The notes beneath the pieces are model-generated. The model saw only the letters and a program-made list of their open reading frames with translations, was not told the origin of the DNA and searched no databases. The position numbers were made by a program, and so were the translations under genes. This document shows, piece by piece, positions 32,202 to 42,004 of a stretch of DNA of 64,000 nucleotides (within the stretch, counting starts at the first letter, position 1; each line of letters starts with the position of its first letter). Source of the stretch: Natrialbaceae archaeon AArc-T1-2 (GTDB lineage Archaea; Halobacteriota; Halobacteria; Halobacteriales; Natrialbaceae); NCBI RefSeq assembly GCF_030273315.1, contig NZ_CP127174.1, forward strand, positions 2,480,001 through 2,544,000, read 5' to 3'.

Positions 32202-33752
32202 TCACTCGCCGTTTCGCTTGCCGATCCAGTCGGCGAACCTTCCCTCGAGTAGCGTCTCCGTCTGGCGGTCGACGTAGGCCCGTTGCATCCCGGTGATCGC
32301 CGCCGCGAGCGAGTCGCCCGATTCGACGCGACGGGTCACTTCCTGATGTTTCCAGCCGGCCGGCGTCACGCCCTGGCGCACCCGCCGGCGGAGCGGATAG
32401 AGATACTTCGCTGCCTCATCGTCGGTCAGTCCGCGATTCGTCAACCCGTCTTCGGCGTGAGCGAGCAGGTCCTCGTAGATGCGCTCGCGATCGGTCGTCT
32501 CCTGGCCGTCGTTCGTGATCCAGGTCAACTCGGCCTCGAGGCCCTCCCGCATCGCGGCGTAGAAGTTCTCCCTGGCGAGGCTCCACTCGAGTTCGACCAC
32601 GGGGTGTTCGAGTCGGGTCAGGCTCTCGAGCAAGCCGGCGAAGGCGGCCTGGACGGCGACCGAATCTCGGACGGTCGGCTGGGCGGGGACCGGCCGAAAC
32701 TCGATCCGGGCGTTGGCGGCCGACCGCGTGGGACCGTCGAACACCGGCCGGACCCACCGCCAGTACGTGCCGTGTTTGCGCCGGAAGTGAGCGAACTCGT
32801 CGTCGAACCGGTCGCCAGCCGTGACCGGCATCGGGACGAGCGTGTCGTCGGCGGCAATCCGATCGACAGCCTCCTCGACGCTCTCTAGGTCCCGCGGAAA
32901 CCGGACCTTGCCGGCTCCGGTCGACGGATCGTTCAGCACGGTTTCGAAGACGCTGATCCGGTGTTCCATCCATGCCTCCTCGAGGACGCTCTCGGCCGTT
33001 GCGTCTTCGTCGTAACAATCCGGCGGGAAAAACGGCGAGTTCACACAGACTGCGAGCAACGGTCCGGCGATCCGAACGGCGTAGTTGAAATACGCCGGGA
33101 GGTCCTCTGCGTGAGGCACCTGGTAGTGGGGCTGGATCGACGTGATGAGACTCTCCGGCATCACCGTCTCTGCCGACAGCGAGACGTTCGGCGCGTCGAT
33201 CGTCATCCCCGCGGTCTGGGCCTGCTCGGTGTTCGCCATCGCGTGATAGCGCGCCGCGGCGCTCATGTTCGTCGCGATTCGGATCGTCCGTCCATCCGCG
33301 GTCTGTTCGACGCTGTCGGTCAGATACTCCCGGGCGCGTTCGCCTGCCGGCGGGATCGTCCACAGTCCGTCGCTGACCAGCCACATTCCCTCGGTGTGAG
33401 TGACCTCGAGTGCGGTCTGGAGGCGGGACTTGACTTCGGACTCCTGGGCACGCAGTCCGTGGGCGTTCAACGGCTGCGGACTGGTCGTCATCTCGGCGTT
33501 GTGCAGCCCGAGTTCCTTCTCGAAGCCGATCAACTCGAGCAGCCGACGCGGGACCCGCCGTAGCGACCGATCGTCGGCGTCGGTCGCGTAGAACTCGTAC
33601 TCGAGGCCGACGATCGCCTGCGGGTTGTCGAAGACACCGTCCCGGACGTAGGCTTTGATCGTCTCCGCGTCGTCCTCGACGCGCTCTTGGAACGACGCGG
33701 CGTCGACGGCGAGGACCTCCGCGACGCGCGACGCCAGCACCTCCTCTGTCAT
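32202..33752 (-). CDS. GCS2-like carboxylate-amine ligase family protein
   Basis: 516 residues. VGLEYEFYATDADD near residue 50 is the start of the glutamate-cysteine ligase fold, with the conserved ITSIQPHYQVP and SAANARIEFRPVPAQPT later. The family joins glutamate to an amine using ATP. Haloarchaea use gamma-glutamylcysteine as a thiol, made by a shorter GshA; this longer paralogue may have another amine substrate. Leftward, alone in its transcription unit. Confidence 0.7.
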   Translation of the reverse strand: MTEEVLASRVAEVLAVDAASFQERVEDDAETIKAYVRDGVFDNPQAIVGLEYEFYATDADDRSLRRVPRRLLELIGFEKELGLHNAEMTTSPQPLNAHGLRAQESEVKSRLQTALEVTHTEGMWLVSDGLWTIPPAGERAREYLTDSVEQTADGRTIRIATNMSAAARYHAMANTEQAQTAGMTIDAPNVSLSAETVMPESLITSIQPHYQVPHAEDLPAYFNYAVRIAGPLLAVCVNSPFFPPDCYDEDATAESVLEEAWMEHRISVFETVLNDPSTGAGKVRFPRDLESVEEAVDRIAADDTLVPMPVTAGDRFDDEFAHFRRKHGTYWRWVRPVFDGPTRSAANARIEFRPVPAQPTVRDSVAVQAAFAGLLESLTRLEHPVVELEWSLARENFYAAMREGLEAELTWITNDGQETTDRERIYEDLLAHAEDGLTNRGLTDDEAAKYLYPLRRRVRQGVTPAGWKHQEVTRRVESGDSLAAAITGMQRAYVDRQTETLLEGRFADWIGKRNGE

Positions 33753-33841
33753 GCCCGCCAGTGACGGGGGGAGGCCCTTTAAGCCCCCGGGCTCCGACCG
33801 AAGTCGGATGCGTTTTCATGTCCGCGGTACTCACACGGCAC

Positions 33842-34693
33842 ATGAGCGATCTCGAGATCGAGACGCCGATCCTCGACGACCATCTGCACCTCGATCCCGA
33901 CAACGGGCGCGGACTCGAGGCGGTCGAAGACTTCGCGGACGCGGGCGGAACGCACCTGTTCGTGATCAACAAGCCGTCCTGGCAGTTAGGCGTCGACGCC
34001 GACTGCGGGGAGGACTTCCGGCCCGTCTTCGAGCGCACGATCGAGGTCGTCGAGGCGGCCTCGGAGATCCTGCCGGGACGGGCCTGGCCGATCCTCGGCG
34101 TCCACCCAGCCTGTATCTCACAGCTCGTCGGCGGCCGGGGCTACACCCCCGCCGAGGCCAGCGAGGTCATGCAGGAAGGCATCGACGTCGCCGCCGAGTA
34201 CGTCGATCGCGGGGCGGCACTCGGTCTGAAGTCGGGCCGGCCCCACTGGGACGCCCCCGACGACGTCTGGGCGGCCTCGAACGACGTCATGCGACGGGCG
34301 TTCGAGCGCGCGGGCGAACTCGACTGTCCCGTGCAACTGCACGCCGAAGAGAGCGAAGAGATGACCGAGGTGATCGAGTGGGCCGAAGACGCCGGACTCG
34401 CCGCCTGCCGTGTCGTCAAACACTTCGCGGGCGGCAAACTCGAGGGACCGATCCCGAGCGTGATCAGCATGAAAGACGAACTCGAGGTCGCCACAGAGCG
34501 CGGCGAGCCGTTTCTCATGGAGACCGACTTTATCGACGACCCCGACCGGCCGGGCGCGGTGCTCGGACCCAAGACCGTCCCGCGGCGAGTCTCGTGGCTG
34601 CTCGAGGAGGGCCACGAGGACGCCGTCCGGAACGCACACGTCGAGACGCCACGGCTGGTCTACGACGTCGACACCGAGGCGACGCTCGAGTAG
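33842..34693 (+). CDS. TatD-related metal-dependent hydrolase
   Basis: 283 residues with a TIM-barrel metal site: DDHLHLDP near the N-terminus, LGVHPA near 86, HAEES near 165, KHFAGG near 195 and TDFIDDP near 225. These give the His/Asp ligands of TatD-type nucleases and amidohydrolase-like enzymes. The archaeal COG1099-type proteins have no proven substrate. The ATG giving MSDLEIETP is preferred; longer starts overlap the upstream promoter. Confidence 0.8.
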   Translation: MSDLEIETPILDDHLHLDPDNGRGLEAVEDFADAGGTHLFVINKPSWQLGVDADCGEDFRPVFERTIEVVEAASEILPGRAWPILGVHPACISQLVGGRGYTPAEASEVMQEGIDVAAEYVDRGAALGLKSGRPHWDAPDDVWAASNDVMRRAFERAGELDCPVQLHAEESEEMTEVIEWAEDAGLAACRVVKHFAGGKLEGPIPSVISMKDELEVATERGEPFLMETDFIDDPDRPGAVLGPKTVPRRVSWLLEEGHEDAVRNAHVETPRLVYDVDTEATLE

Positions 34694-34850
34694 CTCGAGT
34701 CCGCATCTGTCGCGAAACCGCTCAAGTACCACGGTACGGGCCGAATTTCCCACAGAACCGAACGTTCAGCGCTCCTACCGGAGTGTAACGACGTTTTCGG
34801 CAGCACACAGGTAGAGAAAGGCATTTCACGCGGCCGGTGTAGGTCCCTGT

Positions 34851-35432
34851 ATGAGCAATCCCCCCACCGAGTTCTACTCGGCGGAGCGCTGGCAGAACTG
34901 GATCGACCGTATCGACGACGAGGAGATCGATCCGGAAGACGAAGACTCCGCACGACTCCTGTTGAATCTGCAGGACGACACTGCTATCGCCGTCGCGAAG
35001 ATCGTCTCGGCCTACGACGACGACATCATCGATCAGGACGACGCACTCGAAGAGATCGCCAAGGTACGTGAGATCGTCTTAGACGAGGTCGAGATCGACG
35101 ACGAGGAGAAACGGATGCTCGTCGACGGCGTCCAGACGAGTCTCGTCTGCGTCTTCTTCGCCGCCGAGGAGTACGTCGCCGGTGGCCCCGCCGAAGAGGG
35201 AAGCGTCAGCGACTATCTCGGGGCAGCAGCCGACGCCGAGGCCGAAGAGGACTTAGACGCCGCGCTCGGGTACGCCGCCCAGGCCGGAACGCGCATCATC
35301 GACGGCGAGGAACTTGATATGACGATCGCGGAGGAACTCGAGTACGGACTCGTCACGGAGTGGATCAACGGACTCGACAGCCTCCAGAGCGCGATGAGCG
35401 ATCCGGAGGTCGTCGAAGAGGACGACGAGTGA
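34851..35432 (+). CDS. DUF2150 family protein
   Basis: 193 residues, very acidic and mostly helical (FYSAERWQNWIDRIDDEEID...). It matches, from memory, the DUF2150 family found throughout haloarchaea. Function unknown. CTGTATG with the ATG near the probable start suggests a leaderless or short-leader transcript. Confidence 0.75.
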   Translation: MSNPPTEFYSAERWQNWIDRIDDEEIDPEDEDSARLLLNLQDDTAIAVAKIVSAYDDDIIDQDDALEEIAKVREIVLDEVEIDDEEKRMLVDGVQTSLVCVFFAAEEYVAGGPAEEGSVSDYLGAAADAEAEEDLDAALGYAAQAGTRIIDGEELDMTIAEELEYGLVTEWINGLDSLQSAMSDPEVVEEDDE

Positions 35433-35573
35433 GACAGGGGCAGGAACAGGGGACGTTCTCGACGGCAGTCCGTACACGGTCGGAAGAAGTCGGGACGAGT
35501 CTCGACCATCTGCTCGGTCGAGAATCCACACTGTGGTTCGAGATGAGGTGACGTGACGGCCAGTCGAATACGC

Positions 35574-35702
35574 TCACGTCCAGACGCGAAGACACGCCGT
35601 CGAACAGAAGTGCAACTCGATGGATTTGTTCGACTCGCCGTCGACGTAAGTCGTGAGCGTGTACGCGATCTCGTCGTCCGACGTACAGTTGTCACATCTC
35701 AT
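35574..35702 (-). CDS. Small zinc-finger protein (42 residues)
   Basis: MRCDNCTSDDEIAY...HFCSTACLRVWT, with CxxC at the start and FCSxxC at the end, 30 residues apart. This treble-clef-like pattern (FCS-xx-C-xx-xW) is common in tiny haloarchaeal zinc proteins. It is too short for most gene finders. Function unknown; downstream of the DUF2150 gene, on the opposite strand. Confidence 0.7.
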   Translation of the reverse strand: MRCDNCTSDDEIAYTLTTYVDGESNKSIELHFCSTACLRVWT

Positions 35703-35838
35703 AGGCGAGCAGTCGACGAGCGGTATCTTGAGTATACCGTGGTTACTTTGGAAACGAACGATTAACGCGGGTCGAGAAACGGAATAGAACAGAACAGAGA
35801 CGCGGACGAAACGCCGGCGAGCCGACCGGAGACGGAAC

Positions 35839-36807
35839 TTAGGCGGGCGTGCTCTCTTCGGCCTCGAGTAACTCGTGGTAGCGGTTCCGGATCGTAACTT
35901 CGGAGATGTTGGCGACCTCGCTGACCTCGTTTTGGGTCACTTTCTCGTTGGTCAACAACGCGGCGGCGTACACGGCAGCAGCCGCCAGGCCGACCGGCGA
36001 CTTCCCCGAGTGGACGCCACGTTCTTTCGCCGTCTCGAGCAGCGCACGGGCGCGACGTTCGGTCTCGTCGGGAAGGTCGAGTTCGCTCGCAAAGCGCGGG
36101 ACGTAGCTCACCGGATCGGCGGGTTTGACCTCGAGGCCCAGTTCGCGGATCACGTACCGGTAGGTGCGGGCGATCTCGTCTTTCCCGACGCGGCTCACTG
36201 CTGCGATCTCGTCGAGGCTGCGGGGGGTGCCGGCCTGGCGGGCGGCGGCGTATAGCGACGCCGTCGCGACGCCTTCGATCGAGCGACCCGGTAAGAGGTT
36301 CTCATCGAGTGCACGGCGGTAGATCACCGAGGCGGTCTCGCGGACGTTCTCGGGGAGGCCGAGTGCGCTTGCCATGCGGTCGATCTCGCCGAGTGCCTGT
36401 TTCAGGTTGCGCTCTTTCGAGTCGCGCGTGCGGAACCGTTCGTTCCAGGTGCGCAGGCGCTGCATCTTCTGTCGCTGGCGGTTCGAGAGGGTCTTGCCGT
36501 AGGCGTCTTTGTCCTGCCAGCCGATGTTCGTCGACAGCCCTTCGTCGTGCATCATCTTCGTCGTCGGCGCACCGACGCGACTCTTCTCGTCTTTCTCGGC
36601 GGCGTCGAACGCACGCCACTCGGGGCCGCGGTCGATCTCGTCTTCCTCGACGACCAGCCCACACTGGCGACAGACGGTCTCGGCGCCTTCGCTCTCGAGA
36701 CGACCGCCACACTCCGGACAGCGCGTTTGCTCATCGGAGGACTCGGTGGACTCCTCGTCGGTCGTGCGACGCTCACCGCTCCGCGTTCGGATCGGAGATT
36801 CTGTCAT
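35839..36807 (-). CDS. tfb: Transcription initiation factor IIB (TFB)
   Basis: 322 residues. An N-terminal zinc ribbon (RCPECGG...CRQCGLV, residues 29-52), the B-finger/linker (GPEWRAFDAAEKDEKSRVGAP) and two cyclin-fold repeats (about 125-215 and 220-310). It recruits RNA polymerase to TBP on promoters. Haloarchaea have several TFBs; which paralogue this is cannot be told. The upstream region has AATATATACG in the spacer, a TATA-like box. Confidence 0.93.
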   Translation of the reverse strand: MTESPIRTRSGERRTTDEESTESSDEQTRCPECGGRLESEGAETVCRQCGLVVEEDEIDRGPEWRAFDAAEKDEKSRVGAPTTKMMHDEGLSTNIGWQDKDAYGKTLSNRQRQKMQRLRTWNERFRTRDSKERNLKQALGEIDRMASALGLPENVRETASVIYRRALDENLLPGRSIEGVATASLYAAARQAGTPRSLDEIAAVSRVGKDEIARTYRYVIRELGLEVKPADPVSYVPRFASELDLPDETERRARALLETAKERGVHSGKSPVGLAAAAVYAAALLTNEKVTQNEVSEVANISEVTIRNRYHELLEAEESTPA

Positions 36808-37001
36808 TGTATTGCAGCCAGGGCGGTGGAAAATTCTCTGACCAGCAATATATACGACCGAAACTCACTTAAAATCTTCGGTTCAACTGTAATGGGAGCG
36901 TGCCGCACCGGTGCTCGTTTCGCCCGTGGCTCGTCTGATGTGTCTCCGATCGGTTCGGTGGTATCGAAACCCTTACTCCCCGATGGCCGGTTCGTCAACG
37001 T

Positions 37002-37280
37002 ATGAGCGACGACGCCGTAACTCCCGAGACGGTCCGCCACGTCGCGGAACTGTCCCGGATCGACCTCGATGAGGAGGAGGTCGACCGGTTCGCCAGCCAG
37101 TTCGCGGACATCCTCGAGTACTTCGAGACGCTCGATTCGGTCCCGGAAGTCGACCGTGAGGCCGACCTCGTAAACGTCATGCGTCCCGACGACGAACGCG
37201 ACTCCCTCTCGAAGGAGGAAGCGCTCCGGAACGCCCCAGACAGCGAGGACGGCTACTTCAAAGGACCGAACGTCTCCTGA
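37002..37280 (+). CDS. gatC: Asp-tRNA(Asn)/Glu-tRNA(Gln) amidotransferase subunit C
   Basis: 92 residues of the GatC family (VRHVAELSRIDLDEEEV at the start; PDDERDSLSKEEALRNAP and DGYFKGPNVS near the end). It wraps round GatA and stabilises the amidotransferase that converts misacylated tRNA. gatA follows with a 2-base gap. Confidence 0.93.
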   Translation: MSDDAVTPETVRHVAELSRIDLDEEEVDRFASQFADILEYFETLDSVPEVDREADLVNVMRPDDERDSLSKEEALRNAPDSEDGYFKGPNVS

Positions 37281-37282
37281 TC

Positions 37283-38551
37283 ATGTCGGCGAACATCTTC
37301 ATCACCGAGACCGAACTCGAGGGTGCGGACGACGGACCGCTCGCGGGCACGACCGTCGCCGTCAAGGACAACATCTCCACCGACGGCGTCAGGACGACCT
37401 GTGGCTCTGCGATGCTCGAGGAGTACGTCCCACCCTACGACGCCACCGTGATCGAGCGCCTGAAGGAAGCGGGTGCGACGATCGTCGGCAAGACGAACAT
37501 GGACGAGTTCGGGATGGGATCGACGACCGAAACCTCCTCCTTCGGTCCGACGGACAACCCGGCCGCACCGGGGTACGTCCCGGGCGGCTCCTCGGGCGGC
37601 TCGGCGGCCGCCGTCGCCGCCGGCGAGGCGGATCTCGCGCTCGGGTCGGACACGGGTGGCTCGATCCGGTGTCCGGCCGCCTTCTGTGGCGTCGTCGGTC
37701 TCAAACCCACCTACGGGCTCGTCTCCCGGTACGGACTGGTCGCCTACGGCAACAGCTTAGAGCAGATCGGTCCGTTCGCGGAGAGCGTCGAAGGTGCCGC
37801 CGAACTGCTCGACGTGATCGCGGGTCCCGACGACAGGGACGCCACCACGCGGGAGGACGGGGAAGATGCCGACTACGCCGGCGCGGCCGACGGCGACGTC
37901 GACGGCCTCGAGATCGGCGTCCCCACCGAGTTGCTCGAGGGAGCAGACGAGGGCGTCGTCGAGACGTTCTGGGACGCCATCGACGACCTCGAGTCCCAGG
38001 GCGCGAGCTACCACGAAGTCAGCCTGCCCTCGGTCGAACACGCCGTCGAGGCCTACTACGTGATCGCGATGTCGGAAGCCTCCTCGAACCTCGCCCGGTT
38101 CGACGGCGTCCGCTACGGCACCTCCGGCGGCTACGAGGGTAACTGGAACGAGGCCTTCGCCCAAGCCCGCGATGAGGGCTTCGGCGACGAGGTCAAACGC
38201 CGCATCCTGCTTGGCACCTACGCCCTCTCTGCCGGCTATCACGACAAGTACTACAAGAAGGCCCAGGACGCCCGCGCGTGGGTGAAACAGGACTTCGACG
38301 AGGCCCTCTCGGAGGCGGACGTCCTCGCCTCGCCGACGATGCCGGTCCCGCCGTTCGAACGCGGCGAGAGCCTCGACGATCCGCTGCAGATGTACCTCGC
38401 GGACGCGAACACCGTGCCGGTCAACCTCGCGGACCTGCCGGCGATCTCCGTTCCAGCGGGCGAGGCCGACGGGCTGCCGGTCGGGCTCCAGATCGTCGGC
38501 CCCGCCTTCGGCGAGGAGGAGATTATTCGAGCGGCGAGTGCACTCGAGTGA
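37283..38551 (+). CDS. gatA: Asp-tRNA(Asn)/Glu-tRNA(Gln) amidotransferase subunit A
   Basis: 422 residues. Amidase signature enzyme that frees ammonia from glutamine. Catalytic Lys in VAVKDNIS (near 28) and the Ser-Ser pair in GGSSGGSAAAVAAG and SDTGGSIRCPA (about 100-130). Haloarchaeal GatA is shorter than bacterial. gatB is not adjacent in the window. Operon with gatC. Confidence 0.94.
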   Translation: MSANIFITETELEGADDGPLAGTTVAVKDNISTDGVRTTCGSAMLEEYVPPYDATVIERLKEAGATIVGKTNMDEFGMGSTTETSSFGPTDNPAAPGYVPGGSSGGSAAAVAAGEADLALGSDTGGSIRCPAAFCGVVGLKPTYGLVSRYGLVAYGNSLEQIGPFAESVEGAAELLDVIAGPDDRDATTREDGEDADYAGAADGDVDGLEIGVPTELLEGADEGVVETFWDAIDDLESQGASYHEVSLPSVEHAVEAYYVIAMSEASSNLARFDGVRYGTSGGYEGNWNEAFAQARDEGFGDEVKRRILLGTYALSAGYHDKYYKKAQDARAWVKQDFDEALSEADVLASPTMPVPPFERGESLDDPLQMYLADANTVPVNLADLPAISVPAGEADGLPVGLQIVGPAFGEEEIIRAASALE

Positions 38552-38575
38552 CGTTGGTCACCGCCCGGCAGTGTC

Positions 38576-38935
38576 TCACTCCTCGTAGGCGAGATTCATG
38601 ATCCACTGCGAGAAGGCGTCGCTGTTGGAATCGATCTCCTCTTCGCCGATAAACGGCGAGAGCATGTCGCCGGCCATAAGAAGCGTAAAGTCGAGGTCGC
38701 GAGCCGTCGGCGTGATGTAGTAGGTGTTGTGACCGTCGTAAATCGCCTCCTCGCGATCGACGAGCTCTTTCTCGACGAGCGATTCGACGATCCGACTTCC
38801 CTTCCGCGAGGAGACGTCGAGCTCTTTCCAGAAGTCGCTCTGGTGGATTCCGCCGGTCTCGCGGACGAGCGCGAGGCCGGCGCGTTCGTCCTCCGACAGT
38901 TCGGCTTCGATCTCCGCGACGCTCACGCGGACCAC
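38576..38935 (-). CDS. Winged-helix transcriptional regulator
   Basis: 119 residues. LSEDERAGLALVRETGGIHQ and SRKGSRIVESLVEKELVDRE give a MarR/TrmB-like winged helix; YDGHNTYYITPT is the wing. The C-terminal helix may dimerise. It converges with gatA, 24 bases apart. Target unknown. Confidence 0.75.
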   Translation of the reverse strand: MVRVSVAEIEAELSEDERAGLALVRETGGIHQSDFWKELDVSSRKGSRIVESLVEKELVDREEAIYDGHNTYYITPTARDLDFTLLMAGDMLSPFIGEEEIDSNSDAFSQWIMNLAYEE

Positions 38936-39007
38936 CTCGCGTTCGCGTCCGTGCTCGCCGCTACGGGAAGGAGTGCGTCCATGTGTGACTCACGGACGGC
39001 GACCTGC

Positions 39008-39763
39008 TTAAAACTGCCCTTCGAGGTCGACGTTGACGTCGACGCGCTCGTAGGTACTCCGACACGGCGGGCCGTCGGCGAACGCGTAGCCCGGATCGTC
39101 GCCGAGTACGATCAGCGACGAGGACGTCGTCCCGAAGCCGTTCTCGTGAAGACAGACGCCGTACTCGTGGTCGCCGAGCACCGACCGCGTGCGATCGAGC
39201 CACGGCTCGATGCCCTCGTCGGGTTCGGGCGCGAGAGCGTCCCGGACCGCCCGGGCGTTTTCGGCCTGCTCGGCTCCCAGCTCGGTCCGGCTCGCGGGGA
39301 TCTCGACCCGGTCGTCGACGGCGACGTTGACGACGACGTGGACGCCCGGTTCGAAGTCGGTCCGTGCGAGCTCGCCGTCCCAGCCGAGCCAGACCGCTTC
39401 GGAGTCGTCCGCGACGACGAGGTTGAAGCCGGCGTACTCGTTCTCGGCAGTCGATCGCTCGACGGTTTGGACCGCCTCGCGGACGCTTTCACGCTCGAGG
39501 ACGTCGGCGACCAGCAGTCCGCGCGAGCGCTCGCCGGCGAGGTCGACATCGTTCCAGCGGTTCGTGATTCCGGCGAAGAGCCCGTGTTCGTTGAACCCGA
39601 TCCAGGTCCCGCCCGCCTTCGCGTCCCGGGGGGCGATCACCAGCGGCTCCTCGCTGTAGACGCCGGGGGGACGAGAGGGACGGTCACGGTATTCGTCGCG
39701 GTTGGCGGCGACGACGACCGGCGCGTCGTCGAAGACCCGCCACGCGAGGATGAGCGTGCACAC
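39008..39763 (-). CDS. NRDE family protein (TANGO2-like)
   Basis: 251 residues. Begins MCTLILAWR and carries the ANRDEYRDRP motif that names the family, with an N-terminal Cys typical of Ntn-type hydrolases. GTWIGFNEHGLFAGITNR is also diagnostic. Eukaryotic TANGO2 is linked with heme and lipid handling; the archaeal role is unknown. Confidence 0.88.
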   Translation of the reverse strand: MCTLILAWRVFDDAPVVVAANRDEYRDRPSRPPGVYSEEPLVIAPRDAKAGGTWIGFNEHGLFAGITNRWNDVDLAGERSRGLLVADVLERESVREAVQTVERSTAENEYAGFNLVVADDSEAVWLGWDGELARTDFEPGVHVVVNVAVDDRVEIPASRTELGAEQAENARAVRDALAPEPDEGIEPWLDRTRSVLGDHEYGVCLHENGFGTTSSSLIVLGDDPGYAFADGPPCRSTYERVDVNVDLEGQF

Positions 39764-39858
39764 GCTCGAGGGTAGTCACGACGCCCCTATATCAGTGTTG
39801 ACCGCTCGCCGGCGTTCGAGTTCGAGGTCGGGGATGGACCGAAACGCCGACGCCGCGT

Positions 39859-40194
39859 TCAGTTTCCGCTTCCGGTTCCGTGAATCTGCTCGACTTCGGC
39901 TTCGATGTGTACTGAATCAGGAAAGTTCTGCGAGGCGATGTTTCGGGCGAGGTTGTCGTGACCGTGGATCTCGAGTTCGCGCGTGAAGACGGTGTAGCTC
40001 CACGAGGGGAACCGTCGTTCGTCGTCGGCGTGCAATCGGCAGTGCTGTGGGACGGTGAGGTCTTCGGGCGGATGCGAGTGCGGTCCTTTCAGCGCCGCAC
40101 CTTTCTTCTCGGCCGTCGTCTTGATGTCGTCGACGATGCTATCGAGTGCGGCCCTGTCTCCGCTCTGGAGGGTAAGACGGGTGACGAACGTCAT
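39859..40194 (-). CDS. uS10-like protein
   Basis: 111 residues resembling ribosomal protein uS10 (TRLTLQSGDRAALDSIVDDI; KGPHSHPPEDLTVPQ; TRELEIHGHDNLARNI). It lies apart from ribosomal operons and is shorter and more diverged than true S10, so it is probably an accessory paralogue as found in other haloarchaea. Function unknown. Confidence 0.75.
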   Translation of the reverse strand: MTFVTRLTLQSGDRAALDSIVDDIKTTAEKKGAALKGPHSHPPEDLTVPQHCRLHADDERRFPSWSYTVFTRELEIHGHDNLARNIASQNFPDSVHIEAEVEQIHGTGSGN

Positions 40195-40303
40195 GGCTTG
40201 CTGTACACTCGTCCACGTCCGTGCCGTAAAAACCTGCTGAGACGCGCGTACGGCGGACGGGCAGTCCGATATTCTCTTAACGACTCATACGCTACGTTGA
40301 GTA

Positions 40304-40741
40304 ATGGCAGTCGAAGCTACGAGCGCAGGCGCGATCCTCTTCCGCGACACGCGGGGCCGGCGCGAGTATCTTCTGCTCAAGAGCCGCCCCGGAGACTGGG
40401 AGTTCCCCAAGGGCGGTGTCGAAGGAGACGAAGAACTACAGCAGACGGCGATCCGCGAAGTAAAAGAAGAGGCAGGGATAGACCAGTTCCGACTCCTCGA
40501 CGGCTTTCGCGAAGACTACGACTACGTCTTCGAGGCGAACGGCAAGACGATCCACAAGACCGTTCACCTCTTCATCGCGAAGTCCTACGAGGCGAGTGCG
40601 GAACTGTCGAACGAACATCGCGACCTGCAGTGGCGCGATTACGAACAGGCGGTAAACACCGTCACTCAGGACGGTCCGCGCGAGATCTTAGAACAGGCCC
40701 ACGAGTATCTCGACGAACTCGAGGCCGACGGCGAGATCTGA
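40304..40741 (+). CDS. Nudix hydrolase, Ap4A-hydrolase-like
   Basis: 145 residues. The Nudix box runs over residues 38-60 and contains REVKEEAGI with the expected Gly and Glu. EFPKGGVE just before it and the N-terminal SAGAILFRD match bis(5'-nucleosyl)-tetraphosphatases. Cleaves dinucleoside polyphosphates or similar. The ATG follows CGTTGAGTA, with TTCTCTTAACG about 35 bases upstream as a possible promoter. Confidence 0.85.
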   Translation: MAVEATSAGAILFRDTRGRREYLLLKSRPGDWEFPKGGVEGDEELQQTAIREVKEEAGIDQFRLLDGFREDYDYVFEANGKTIHKTVHLFIAKSYEASAELSNEHRDLQWRDYEQAVNTVTQDGPREILEQAHEYLDELEADGEI

Positions 40742-40803
40742 CCCGACGCCATCGGCGCTGACGGGGTCGACAGCAGCTGCTGTGTTCTGTCCCCGCGACG
40801 GTG

Positions 40804-41781
40804 TCAGCGTGACTCGAGCGCGCGAGCGTCGAACTCGAGTCGCTCGAGTCCGATCTCGCGGGCGTGGTCTATAACCGAGCGGTACTCCTCGGTAGTTACC
40901 TCCCGACCGATCTCCTCGTACCGTTGCTCGCGTGCGGCCTTGTAGTACGGCGTGTACTGGGCCATGACGTTGACGTAGGTCTCCGCCGAGAGCTCCTCGG
41001 CGACAAAGGAGAGCACCCGTTTCGCGCTCTCGACGTGATTCGGCATCACGAGGTGACGAACGAGCACCCCACCAGTTGCCAGCCCGTCGGCACCGATCTC
41101 GAGGTCGCCGACCTGGCGGTGCATCTCCCGTAGAGACGCTCTGACGTTCGTCCAGTAGTTCGGTGCCTTCGAGTACCTCGTCGCCGCGTCGTCGTCGCCC
41201 CACTTCACGTCGGGCATGTAGACGTCGACGATCCCCTCGAGTGCCTCGAGAATTTCGGGGCGTTCGTAGCCGCCACAGTTCCAGACGATCGGCAGGTCGA
41301 GTCCGCGTTCGTGAGCGATCCGGACGGCTTCGACCAGGTGTGGCGAGTGATGCGTCGGCGAGACGAAGTTGACGTTGTGACAGCCCTTCGATTGGAGTTC
41401 GAGGGCCATCTCGGCGATCTCCTCGGGCGTGGCGGATTCGCCCTGGGCCTCGTGGCTCGTTTCGAAGTTCTGACAGAACACACAGGTCATGTTACAGTTA
41501 GCGAGAAAGATCGTCCCGCTGCCGTGGCTTCCGCGGATGGGATCTTCCTCGCCGAAGTGTGCGAAGTGCGCGGAGACGGACGCGGTATCGTCGACTCGAC
41601 ACGCCCCGATCCGGCCGTCGGTTCGGTCGACGCCACAGTCGTACGCACAGAGATCACAGTCGGCGTATCGCTCCCACAGCGAGTCGGATCGGCGCTCGAA
41701 CTCCGCCTCGGAGAGCGTTTGGTAGTTCGGAGTGGCGGGGTTGCCGGCGATCGAACCGCCGGATCCCGTGAATCGTCGCAT
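40804..41781 (-). CDS. Radical SAM protein (COG1313, PflA-like)
   Basis: 325 residues. The 4Fe-4S site is CNMTCVFCQN near residue 95. Extra Cys before it (CDLCAYDCGVD and GACRVDD) may hold a second cluster. The rest is a TIM barrel with NFVSPTHHSPH and MPDVKWGDDDAATRYS, typical of COG1313. Such proteins activate or modify other enzymes; the partner is unknown. Confidence 0.85.
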   Translation of the reverse strand: MRRFTGSGGSIAGNPATPNYQTLSEAEFERRSDSLWERYADCDLCAYDCGVDRTDGRIGACRVDDTASVSAHFAHFGEEDPIRGSHGSGTIFLANCNMTCVFCQNFETSHEAQGESATPEEIAEMALELQSKGCHNVNFVSPTHHSPHLVEAVRIAHERGLDLPIVWNCGGYERPEILEALEGIVDVYMPDVKWGDDDAATRYSKAPNYWTNVRASLREMHRQVGDLEIGADGLATGGVLVRHLVMPNHVESAKRVLSFVAEELSAETYVNVMAQYTPYYKAAREQRYEEIGREVTTEEYRSVIDHAREIGLERLEFDARALESR

Positions 41782-42004
41782 GGACTGCCTACCCCGTGGA
41801 CGAATTTGATCCTTTCGCCGCTAAAACGGTGTGTCACGGCTGGTTCGATCAGTCGAAGTGACTGTACGAACACCGAGAACCGACGGCCGAGACGAAACCG
41901 TCCTCGCTGTCGGTGTGGCTGCTCGAGTCCCGACGCGTCGGCCGATGCCACCAAACGTCTTTGGAACAGCGTTGATTGGGATCACCGACGATGTCTCAAT
42001 CGTG

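Noticed and set aside
33655-34788. 377-codon rightward frame overlapping the TatD-like gene
   Set aside because: Arg-rich shadow frame in GC-rich DNA; the other frame has metal-binding motifs of a known family.
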